The notes: generated from the sequence alone by a model not told the origin. 5,287 nt of DNA from Candidatus Babelota bacterium (GCA_003174035.1 PRDV01000076.1:1-5287), one strand, 5' to 3'. Shown: positions 1 through 5,287, counted from the stretch's first letter. Numbers and translations are program-made.

Positions 1-240
1 TATCATTTCATTTGCAAGAGCGGCTTGTTCATGGCACATTTCGTTTACTTTTTTGGTATCATTCTCAAAAATAGCTTTAAAGAACTGATCGCTCCTACTT
101 CGTCCAAGCCCGAAACTCTCAATTTTTCTTGCTTTGATTCTTACGTTAGTATCTGCATGGTCACCGTGTCTTTTCATTGAAAAAAGATTGGTTATCACTA
201 AGCAGCTTAGTAAAAAGGCTTTAAAAGTTAAAGAGCGCAT
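1..240 (-). CDS. Exported protein, N-terminal part only (possibly ankyrin-repeat)
   Basis: This is the 5' part of a gene read leftwards; 80 codons are open from the ATG at 240 to the window edge, so the stop is outside. The start is supported by a purine-rich ribosome site (AAAGGGGAAA) a few bases upstream. Residues 1-21 look like a signal peptide: Arg2, Lys7, then the hydrophobic run AFLLSCLVITNLF, with likely cleavage around Ser21-Met22. A charged linker follows (about 22-48). Residues 50-68 (SDQFFKAIFENDTKKVNEM) resemble the first helix pair of an ankyrin repeat, in the style of 'lf.Ai..nd..kV..l'. That match is weak and rests on a single partial unit, so the ankyrin call is inference. The gene is divergent from the Sel1-repeat gene at 517, which encodes another exported repeat protein. 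Its function is unknown. Confidence 0.72.
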   Translation of the reverse strand, partial: MRSLTFKAFLLSCLVITNLFSMKRHGDHADTNVRIKARKIESFGLGRSRSDQFFKAIFENDTKKVNEMCHEQAALANEMI

Positions 241-325
241 GCATTTCCCCTTTCCATATGGTGAAGATTAGTGCCAATAAGGACCTCACCTCTATTCTGC
301 AATTTTTTTTTCATTACCGCAAGGC

Positions 326-331
326 ATTATA
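326..331 (-). promoter_or_regulatory. Putative -10 box (TATAAT) for the leftward exported-protein gene
   Basis: Read on the minus strand, the hexamer is a perfect TATAAT. It would place the start of transcription near 318-320 and leave an untranslated leader of about 80 nt that includes an A9 run (302-310/311). No good -35 hexamer is present at 16-18 bp spacing (the best is of the GCATGG type), so either an activator is needed or the match is chance in AT-rich DNA. Confidence 0.35.
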
Positions 332-370
332 TGCTTTGTTACTCTTCACCATGCGACATTCCGGCGAAGT

Positions 371-399
371 TTGACATTTGCAGAGGAAGCAGATAAGGT
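371..399 (+). promoter_or_regulatory. Putative sigma70-type promoter for the Sel1-repeat gene
   Basis: A perfect TTGACA (371-376) is followed, after exactly 17 bp, by TAAGGT (394-399). The latter keeps the three most important -10 positions (first T, second A, last T) but is otherwise poor. Transcription would start near 406 and give a leader of about 110 nt before the ATG at 517. This is a sequence match only; no other promoter in 241-516 looks better on this strand. Confidence 0.35.
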
Positions 400-505
400 T
401 CCTTCTTGTGAAGTCAGTGAAGGTGTTTACAATCTGTGTGCTGAAGGGAGAAGGCAAAAATTAAGAGAGAAGGTTGATGTTGTTACTATCGATTTTGTCA
501 TCATG

Positions 506-512
506 AAAGGTG
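506..512 (+). promoter_or_regulatory. Ribosome binding site deciding the Sel1-repeat gene start
   Basis: The AAAGGTG stretch places its AGG six bases before the ATG at 517, which is good Shine-Dalgarno spacing. It supports this start over in-frame downstream ATGs such as the one at residue 8, and it keeps the signal peptide complete. Confidence 0.6.
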
Positions 513-516
513 CAGT

Positions 517-3015
517 ATGAATTTCATTTCCAGAGATATGCTTGTTCAAGGTTTGGTATTTACTTTTTTGATAGCAGGATATACCTGTAGCTCTGCTATG
601 GAAAAAGAGAGAGATCGCAGTAGGCAGGATGACGTGATGGGACTGGTAGCTCCTAAACTAGTACCGGCACTTGCGCTCCTCTATAATAATTTAGGGGAAG
701 AGGTTAAGAAAGCGGTAATGAACGTTGTTCAAGCTAAGGACTTTTTGGAAAAGGATGTGGCGACTTCAAAAATAAAATTATTAGCTGCTCAGGGAGCGAC
801 TGAGCGAGATAAAATTGAAGCACAGCACTGTTTAGCAGTAATGTATTACCATGGCATATCCGTTGAGTTAGCATATGATAAAGCAAGAGAGCTATTTGAG
901 CGAGTTGTCAACAGCGAGCTGAGTACAAGCGAGTTGAAAGCGAGTGCCTTTGGCTATTTAGGGAAAATATATGATAGTGGCAAAGGAGGTGTAGATCGGG
1001 ATTATGAAAAGGCAAAAAAATATTTTTCCGCTGCCCGTGAAAGAAAGCGAGATTGGGATGAGCCAGAACTTTTAGACGAGTTGCCTGATCGTATTGGATT
1101 AGATGAAAGTGACGATCGCCAAACGCCTAAGGAATATTATGAAAAGATTGCAAATCAAGCTAATGATCCCAAAATGCAAGCTGCGGCTTGGTCCCGTTTG
1201 GCTTCTTTATATTTCAATGGTGCAGGAGTTGAGGAAAATGATGCGGAAGCAAAAAAATATCTTGCATTGGCTGCTAAACAGGAAGCAGATCCGTTGGTGA
1301 GGGTATTGGCCGAGTTGGATCTGGCGTGGCTTTATAAGAACGGTAAAGGCGTAGTGCACAGTAATGAAGAAAGCCGGGCACTGTATGCTAAAGCGCAAAA
1401 ATCACTTGAGGAATTTGTGGCGCAAACTACTGATACCTTGTTACAGGCTCGAGCTTGGTTTCATTTAGCCGACGTGTACGATTATGGTCGCGGTGTGGCA
1501 ACGGATGATAATAAGGCTGAAAAGCTGTATTTGTTAGCTGCTCAGCAAGAGATAGATAAGAGAATTCAAGTGAGTGCGTGGTACAGATTGGGTGTAATCT
1601 ATGCAGATGATAAGTATGTAGGATTTAAAACCGAAAAGGCACAAAATTTTCCCAAGGCACAAAAATTTCTTACCTTAGCGGCAGAGCAAGATGTTAGGCG
1701 AGGAATTCGTGCAAGAGCATGGTATCATCTTGGTGAACTGAATGAAACACATCTTAAAGACGATAAAAAGGCTAAGCATTATTATAATTTAGCTGCACAG
1801 CAGGATAATGATACTAGTGCTCAGATCCGTGGTCACTATTATCTTGGAAAGCTATATGAAAAAGGGGAAGATCAGGATTTTGCGAAAGCTAAAGATGCTT
1901 ATGAACGGGCAGCGTTTCATGCTAAAGTAGATGAGTCAGTTGCGAAAGAAATTCAAAAATGGGCTTTGCTCAGCTTGGCACAGTTATACGAACACGGCCA
2001 GGGGGTAACAAAAGATGTTGTTCAGGCTCAAAAGTATTATGAAGAGCTTGCTGAGTTAGAGGGGAGCGAGTTTTCTGATGTACGTGAAATTGCATTAAAT
2101 AACGTGCTACGTTTACATGATCTAAAAAGGGCGCGTCTGGTTCTTCGACATGGCCAAACAGCTTATGATACTGGGGATTATGCGCAAGCAAAAAAAGATT
2201 TTGAGGTGGCAGCAGAATCTTCCGATAAGGAGCTGCGTTGCGAGGCATTGCAGGGTTTGAGTTTTCTCTATTTAGATGGCGATGGGGTGCCGAAGGACTA
2301 TAAAAAGGCACGGGAGTGTTATGAGGAGATTCTCGGCCAGGGTATGCAGGGCATCAATGAAGATATTCGCACACATGCTGCGCTTGAACTTGGACTATTG
2401 TATGAATTAGGTGGTTTTGGGATTGTACAGGATTTAATGAAAGCAAAAGGTTATTATGAGTTGGCATCAGGGTCGAGTGATGAGGACCGGCGTGCCGCTG
2501 CCTGGTATGACTTAGGAGAGTTGTACTTTGCAGGTGGCCCTGGACTTTCACAAGATTATAAAGCGGCTAAGGATTTTTTTGAGAAAGCTGCCAGAGAAAG
2601 AGTTGAGAATGGCAAGGAAAAAAGCGTTCGATCGCGAGCATTGGTTTATCTTGGGAGAATGCATAACGAAGGATTAGGAATTGCTGTTAATAGAAATCAA
2701 GCGAGGGAATTATTTGAGCGAGCAGTAGCATTAGCTCCCGAAGATAGCTTAGAGGCGGAGGCTCTTTATTATTTGGGAAAATGTCATCTTGAGCAACAAC
2801 AATTTAGTGAAGCAAAGAGTTTCTTTGATTTAGTAATAACCCTTGATGCTGATAAGGAAATTCTGCAGGGTGCGTGGTCACAATTGGCGACGATGTTTGA
2901 AGAGGGTCTTGGTGTTGCAAAAGATCCGGCGAAAGCTAAAGCATTGCGCGATATGGCAGCTACTGCTGCTCCTGCTGCTCCTGCTGCGCAAAATCGCTCA
3001 TGTACGCTTTTGTAA
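517..3015 (+). CDS. Exported Sel1-like/TPR repeat protein with CaaX-like C-terminus
   Basis: The product has 832 residues. Residues 1-27 look like a Sec signal peptide: Arg6, then the hydrophobic run MLVQGLVFTFLIAG, with a likely signal-peptidase I site after SSA. Cys24 lacks a proper lipobox context. After a helical spacer the protein is a long alpha solenoid. I count about 14 Sel1-like units beginning near residues 101, 142, 223, 264, 311, 353, 400, 438, 482, 575, 620, 661, 706 and 786. They follow the pattern A-x-x-x-L-G-x-x-Y-x-x-G-x-G-V-x-x-D-x-x-K-A-x-x-Y-Y-x-x-A-A. Two units near 539-568 and 747-777 are TPR-like and lack the Gly-rich Sel1 loop. Residues 175-203 are an acidic insertion. 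Sel1 and TPR solenoids bind proteins, so a scaffold or host-interaction role is likely, but the partner is unknown. The tail is Ala/Pro-rich (814-824) and ends in Cys-Thr-Leu-Leu, a CaaX-like motif. The gene appears monocistronic, with its own terminator. Confidence 0.93.
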   Translation: MNFISRDMLVQGLVFTFLIAGYTCSSAMEKERDRSRQDDVMGLVAPKLVPALALLYNNLGEEVKKAVMNVVQAKDFLEKDVATSKIKLLAAQGATERDKIEAQHCLAVMYYHGISVELAYDKARELFERVVNSELSTSELKASAFGYLGKIYDSGKGGVDRDYEKAKKYFSAARERKRDWDEPELLDELPDRIGLDESDDRQTPKEYYEKIANQANDPKMQAAAWSRLASLYFNGAGVEENDAEAKKYLALAAKQEADPLVRVLAELDLAWLYKNGKGVVHSNEESRALYAKAQKSLEEFVAQTTDTLLQARAWFHLADVYDYGRGVATDDNKAEKLYLLAAQQEIDKRIQVSAWYRLGVIYADDKYVGFKTEKAQNFPKAQKFLTLAAEQDVRRGIRARAWYHLGELNETHLKDDKKAKHYYNLAAQQDNDTSAQIRGHYYLGKLYEKGEDQDFAKAKDAYERAAFHAKVDESVAKEIQKWALLSLAQLYEHGQGVTKDVVQAQKYYEELAELEGSEFSDVREIALNNVLRLHDLKRARLVLRHGQTAYDTGDYAQAKKDFEVAAESSDKELRCEALQGLSFLYLDGDGVPKDYKKARECYEEILGQGMQGINEDIRTHAALELGLLYELGGFGIVQDLMKAKGYYELASGSSDEDRRAAAWYDLGELYFAGGPGLSQDYKAAKDFFEKAARERVENGKEKSVRSRALVYLGRMHNEGLGIAVNRNQARELFERAVALAPEDSLEAEALYYLGKCHLEQQQFSEAKSFFDLVITLDADKEILQGAWSQLATMFEEGLGVAKDPAKAKALRDMAATAAPAAPAAQNRSCTLL
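2965..2988 (+). repeat. Short 9-bp tandem repeat (GCTGCTCCT) in the Sel1 gene tail
   Basis: About 2.7 copies of a 9-bp unit encode the Ala-Ala-Pro repeats of the C-terminal linker. The unit keeps frame, so gain or loss of a copy would change only the length of the linker between the solenoid and the CTLL end. It is too short to call hypervariable from one sequence. Confidence 0.6.
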
Positions 3016-3039
3016 AATAGAAGAAGTTCTTCGGAGATT

Positions 3040-3095
3040 GCCAGGCTGTTTGGTACATGATTTTATGTATCAATCATAGCCTGGCTTATTTTTTT
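3040..3095 (+). terminator. Rho-independent terminator of the Sel1-repeat gene
   Basis: An 8-bp perfect GC-rich stem (GCCAGGCT at 3040-3047 with AGCCTGGC at 3078-3085) is followed directly by TTATTTTTTT (3086-3095). A second inner stem (GGTACAT at 3052-3058 with ATGTATC at 3065-3071, one G-U pair) closes most of the loop. It lies 25 bp after the TAA stop and separates the Sel1 gene from the downstream repeat region. Confidence 0.85.
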
Positions 3096-3110
3096 CCTCA
3101 TGGGGTGAGA

Positions 3111-3190
3111 TGAGCTTCGATTCATGAATCAAGAGTGGATCAAGTGACACAAGATTGAGTCAAATTTTGATTCACTTGATTCAAATTTGT
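3111..3190. repeat. 80-bp palindromic direct repeat, copy 1
   Basis: This copy aligns without gaps to 3421-3500, with 68 of 80 positions identical by my count (12 mismatches). It can fold as an imperfect hairpin between 3130 and 3189, with its best-paired core at 3136-3147 against 3172-3183. It holds two TTGATTC half-sites (3167, 3176) nine bases apart, and inverted forms GAATCAA (3126) and GGATCAA (3137). Its left end contains the perfect 12-bp palindrome GATTCATGAATC (3119-3130). The position matching the copy 2 promoter has TTGATT and only a weak TATTAT at 19 bp spacing, and no gene follows, so this copy probably has no working promoter. Confidence 0.8.
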
Positions 3191-3420
3191 CTACGTACTT
3201 TATTATTTTCAAACAGTTTGTGCGTAAGTGGGTTTGTGGGGTATTGTATGTCAAAATAGCGCATCAAAAGGCCTTTTTAATCAAGCGATTTTTTGTTTAT
3301 TACTTGAACTCGATATACCTCTTGAGTTGACAATTCCGAGATAAAATATTGGATTTGTCCATATATGCTCAAACACCCGAATAAATCGAATAAAATAATA
3401 AGCTCCACCTAGATGTGGTA

Positions 3421-3500
3421 TGAGCTTTGACTCATGAATCAAAAGTGAATCAAGTGGAGCAAGTTTGAGTTAAAATTTGATTCACTTGATTCACTTTTGT
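3421..3500. repeat. 80-bp palindromic direct repeat, copy 2 (candidate operator)
   Basis: This is the more symmetrical copy. The arms CAAAAGTGAATCAAGTG (3440-3456) and CACTTGATTCACTTTTG (3483-3499) are perfect 17-nt inverted repeats. The 26-nt centre also pairs for most of its length (3457-3468 with 3471-3482, two mismatches and two G-T wobbles), so the dyad spans 60 nt around 3469/3470. It contains GAATCAA at 3436 and 3447 and TTGATTC at 3477 and 3486. The right arm carries the -35 hexamer of the AlbA_2 gene promoter. No T-run follows the arm, so it is not a standard terminator. Operator function is inferred from dyad symmetry, promoter overlap and the winged-helix domain of the next gene. 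Confidence 0.8.
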
Positions 3501-3514
3501 GCCAGTGCTATACT
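3486..3514 (+). promoter_or_regulatory. Strong extended -10 promoter of the AlbA_2/HTH gene
   Basis: The elements are TTGATT (-35, 3486-3491), a 17-bp spacer, then TGC-TATACT (extended -10 at 3506-3508, -10 at 3509-3514). Transcription should start near 3520-3522, leaving a leader of about 20 nt that holds the ribosome site. The -35 lies wholly inside the right arm of the palindrome, so any protein bound there, or a cruciform, would compete with RNA polymerase. Confidence 0.72.
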
Positions 3515-3531
3515 TTGCCTTGTGTTTAAAT

Positions 3532-3537
3532 GAGGAG
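3532..3537 (+). promoter_or_regulatory. Ribosome binding site choosing the start at 3542
   Basis: GAGGAG lies four bases before the ATG at 3542. An in-frame ATG at 3530 overlaps this site, has no ribosome site of its own, and would sit only about 10 nt from the predicted transcript start. The start at 3542 is therefore preferred. Confidence 0.65.
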
Positions 3538-3541
3538 AAAC

Positions 3542-4897
3542 ATGAAATATCCTGACGAAGAATCATCCACGCTTGAGTTTAAAGAGACTTTGCCTCAGAA
3601 CGACCAGATTATTAAAACTGTCGTAGGGTTTTGTAATCAAAATGGCGGAAAAATAATTATCGGTGTTCAAAATGATGGCACTATTAAAGGTCTTAATGAA
3701 GATGAAGTACAGAAGGTACTAGAATATTTAGACAAATCTATTTATGATCGGACAAGCCCTCCCATTATTCCGCTTGTGTATGCACAAACAATAGCCGACA
3801 AAACGTTGCTCATCATTGAAGTATCAGCAGGAATGAATAAGCCTTATTATATACGAGCTGAAACGCTGGAAAGGGGCACCTATGTACGACTTGGGCGTAG
3901 TACCTTGCGTGCTAATGCTGATACTATTGAAGAATTAAAATGGGCATCACGTGGACGTTCCTATGATCTTATGCCGGTGTATCACGCAAAGATGGAAGAC
4001 TTAGATTATGCTAAGATAGAACAGTTTTTTCTGAGTCGCAAGGGATCAAAAAATGTGCCCCAAGCGTTTAATGAAGCTCTCGCAGCGTACAATATTATTA
4101 CCGATGCTCATGCACATACATTACCGACAGTAGCCGGCATTCTTCTCTTTGGAAAGAATCCTGAGCAGTTTATATCTGAAGCATTTATAATTTGTACAAG
4201 GTTCCAAGGCATAGAGGGACGCGAAGCCTTAGCTGCTTTTGATTGCACAGGAACCCTTTTTACGCAATATAAAGAAGCATACGCTTTTGTCGTAAGTCAA
4301 CTTAATCGCTCTTTTACTATCAAGGGTCCTAAGCGCCTTGAAAAGCTTGAGGTGCCGGAAGAGGCAATTCGAGAAGCCATCATTAATGCTATTATTCATC
4401 GTAACTATCATATTAAGGCCCCTATAAAGATATCCATTTTTGATAATCGTATTGAGATCTTTAGTCCGGGTTCTTTTCCAGGCCCTATTAATAAGCAGAA
4501 CTTAAAAATGGGATTGACCTATATGCGCAATCAAGCAATTACTAAGATATTCAGGGAAGCTGGGTATAGCGAAAAATTGGGTTCTGGTTTCAGGACGATT
4601 TTTGCAAGCTATGCAGATTACGGTCTTCCTGAACCTGAAATACATGAAGGTGCAAACTTTGTTAAATGCGTTTTGCCACGCGATCACCGAAGAACAATTG
4701 GTAAACACACAAAGCAGGATGAAAGGCGTATTCTCGATCTCTTTGAGCAAGTAACCGAATTAAGCATCGGAGAGATTATCGAGTTGCTTCATATTCCACG
4801 ATCAACAGTTCATCGTCAATTGCAACGACTAATAAAAGATGGTGTGTTGGCAAAGAAAGGGACTGGCAGCGGAACAAAATATCTGAGAAATTTTTGA
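3542..4897 (+). CDS. AlbA_2 (Schlafen-type) / GHKL ATPase-like / winged-helix regulator (COG2865 type)
   Basis: The product has 451 residues from the preferred start (455 from the ATG at 3530). Residues 1-125 match the AlbA_2 domain: E-x-x-x-LEFKE near 7-15, GFCNQNGGKIIIGV at 29-42, and PYYIR...GTYVRLGRST at 101-121. Residues about 270-380 match the ATPase-like C-terminal module of this family: REAIINAIIHRNY (277-289, N-box type), DNRIEIFSPG (301-310) and KLGSGFRTIF (345-354). Residues about 391-448 form a winged helix-turn-helix with a likely recognition helix at RSTVHRQLQRL (420-430). Family members are annotated as putative transcriptional regulators or ATP-dependent regulators; biochemical roles are mostly unknown, and related AlbA_2 domains in Schlafen proteins act as RNases. 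The palindrome overlapping its promoter suggests autoregulation (inference). The gene is convergent with the DUF4143 gene, 42 bp away. All key motifs are intact. Confidence 0.92.
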   Translation: MKYPDEESSTLEFKETLPQNDQIIKTVVGFCNQNGGKIIIGVQNDGTIKGLNEDEVQKVLEYLDKSIYDRTSPPIIPLVYAQTIADKTLLIIEVSAGMNKPYYIRAETLERGTYVRLGRSTLRANADTIEELKWASRGRSYDLMPVYHAKMEDLDYAKIEQFFLSRKGSKNVPQAFNEALAAYNIITDAHAHTLPTVAGILLFGKNPEQFISEAFIICTRFQGIEGREALAAFDCTGTLFTQYKEAYAFVVSQLNRSFTIKGPKRLEKLEVPEEAIREAIINAIIHRNYHIKAPIKISIFDNRIEIFSPGSFPGPINKQNLKMGLTYMRNQAITKIFREAGYSEKLGSGFRTIFASYADYGLPEPEIHEGANFVKCVLPRDHRRTIGKHTKQDERRILDLFEQVTELSIGEIIELLHIPRSTVHRQLQRLIKDGVLAKKGTGSGTKYLRNF

Positions 4898-4931
4898 GGT
4901 AGTGGAATAAGCGGTATTAGGGGTAGTCTTA

Positions 4932-4952
4932 AAAGATAGCTAGGCTTTCTTT
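4932..4952. terminator. Possible weak bidirectional terminator between convergent genes
   Basis: AAAGATAGC (4932-4940) and GCTTTCTTT (4944-4952) form a 9-bp stem with one T-T mismatch and a 3-nt loop. On the minus strand it is followed by a short TTTT. The stem is AT-rich and overlaps the stop codon of the leftward gene, so it is a weak candidate. No better hairpin is visible between the two stops. Confidence 0.3.
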
Positions 4953-5287
4953 GTGAGGGCATTAAATATTGGTTCCATTGCTTGCCAGCTTATGAGTTGG
5001 ATGGTGGGCCGTGGCTGCGTAGGAGTTCCCCCATACACAACGAAACTTTCCTGTTTGTTCTCCGTTAGAGTGTTCCAGTAGCTAATTCCCTCAAAAAGAC
5101 GCGTATTTGGAGTGCGTGCAGCTTTGATTTCTATAGGGATGAGATGGTTATTTTTTGGAATAACACAGTCTACCTCATGGTGGCTTTTGTCTCGCCAGAA
5201 GAATACTCGAGGGTCTTCGCCACGATTATAGTGCCATTTCAGGATTTCTGAAATTATAAGGGATTCAAACAAGTTACCTCTAAGAGG
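4940..5287 (-). CDS. AAA_14-DUF4143 family ATPase, C-terminal part only
   Basis: The last 115 codons are read leftwards; the frame stays open to the right edge, so the 5' part with the expected Walker A/B ATPase is outside the window. The TTG at 5270-5272 is not taken as a start, because the residues before it (PLRGN, then LFESLIISEIL) continue the usual DUF4143 'RG.lfE..v.sEl' pattern. The fragment then shows FFWRDKSHHEVDCVI (30-43 from the edge) and PIEIKAA (51-57). This gives Asp40, Glu53 and Lys55, the D...ExK arrangement of the PD-(D/E)xK-like fold reported for this domain. In the family the ATPase domain comes first; these COG1373 proteins are common, often multicopy, and of poorly known function, sometimes grouped with defence or mobile DNA. 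The end, from the SFVVYGG strand to ISW, is typical. No frameshift is seen. Confidence 0.85.
   Translation of the reverse strand, partial: PLRGNLFESLIISEILKWHYNRGEDPRVFFWRDKSHHEVDCVIPKNNHLIPIEIKAARTPNTRLFEGISYWNTLTENKQESFVVYGGTPTQPRPTIQLISWQAMEPIFNALTKKA

Larger units (their letters stand above)
3096..3541. other. Non-coding region carrying two palindromic direct repeats
   Basis: I see no gene in these roughly 445 bases. The short open frames (for example ATG codons near 3247 and 3366) close within 4-16 codons and lack ribosome sites. Copy 1 and copy 2 of an 80-bp repeat sit at 3111-3190 and 3421-3500. The 230 bp between them (3191-3420) is AT-rich; its only notable element is an orphan TTGACA at 3327 without a matching -10 box. 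The promoter of the AlbA_2 gene lies at the right end. Confidence 0.7.

Noticed and set aside
281..520. Open frame on the plus strand running into the Sel1 gene start, with a TTG at 371 giving 49 codons.
   Set aside because: There is no ribosome site before the TTG, no recognisable protein pattern, and it overlaps the predicted promoter of the next gene. Only the ATGA overlap is kept as a low-interest note.
1970..2311. Minus-strand open frame of 113 codons inside the Sel1 gene.
   Set aside because: It is antisense to a strongly patterned repeat protein, is rich in His/Pro as expected for antisense of acidic helical codons, and has no ribosome site or known motif.
3018..3030. GAAGAA-TTCTTC inverted repeat after the Sel1 stop.
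   Set aside because: The one-base loop prevents a stable hairpin and the match is simple low-complexity sequence.
2843..3079. Plus-strand open frame with a run of eight or nine leucines.
   Set aside because: It lies in another frame of the Sel1 gene and the leucine run comes from the GCTGCTCCT repeat; it also runs through the terminator stem.
3130..3189. Copy 1 hairpin as a second terminator for the Sel1 gene.
   Set aside because: The stem is imperfect and AT-rich with no following T-run, and a good terminator already lies at 3040-3095.
3327..3354. TTGACA at 3327 as a promoter for the AlbA_2 gene.
   Set aside because: No acceptable -10 box lies at 16-18 bp (only TTGGAT), and a much better promoter sits next to the gene.
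3111..3500. CRISPR array.
   Set aside because: There are only two units, they are 80 bp long with internal divergence, and the single spacer-like interval is 230 bp.
3111..3500. Insertion sequence bounded by the two repeats.
   Set aside because: The repeats are in direct rather than inverted orientation, the 230 bp between them encode nothing, and no target-site duplication was found at the edges.

Overview
The window looks like part of an AT-rich bacterial chromosome from a host-associated or intracellular lineage. Two exported proteins lie close together: one built of about 14 Sel1-like and 2 TPR-like units, the other with an ankyrin-like start. Both have short signal peptides ending just before a Met-Lys or Met-Glu-Lys stretch. 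Such proteins are frequent in amoeba-associated bacteria (Dependentiae/Babeliae, Legionella-like and Chlamydia-like groups). I lean weakly towards Dependentiae. That is inference from style only; no phylogenetic marker is present.

Layout. (1) 1-240, minus strand: the first 80 codons of an exported protein that runs off the left edge. (2) 241-516: a divergent intergenic region with a TATAAT box for the left gene and a TTGACA candidate promoter for the right gene. (3) 517-3015, plus strand: an 832-residue exported Sel1/TPR solenoid protein ending in an Ala/Pro tail and the tetrapeptide CTLL, followed by a good Rho-independent terminator at 3040-3095. (4) 3096-3541: a non-coding stretch with two 80-bp direct repeats exactly 310 bp apart, each able to fold on itself. 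The second carries the -35 element of a strong extended -10 promoter. (5) 3542-4897, plus strand: a Schlafen-type AlbA_2 / GHKL ATPase-like / winged-helix protein of the COG2865 type. (6) 4940-5287, minus strand: the C-terminal part of an AAA_14-DUF4143 ATPase, convergent with the previous gene and running off the right edge.

How the parts may work together. The clearest untold structure is the pair of palindromic repeats in front of the AlbA_2/HTH gene. The downstream copy has 17-nt perfect arms around a 26-nt centre that is itself mostly complementary, and the gene's -35 hexamer lies inside its right arm. Negative autoregulation by the encoded winged-helix protein is the simplest reading, with the upstream copy as an auxiliary operator. 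A mobile palindromic element (MITE/REP-like) that was co-opted is the main alternative. The second item worth following is the CaaX-like C-terminus of the Sel1 protein, which would fit prenylation inside a eukaryotic host, although the Sec signal at its N-terminus complicates that route.
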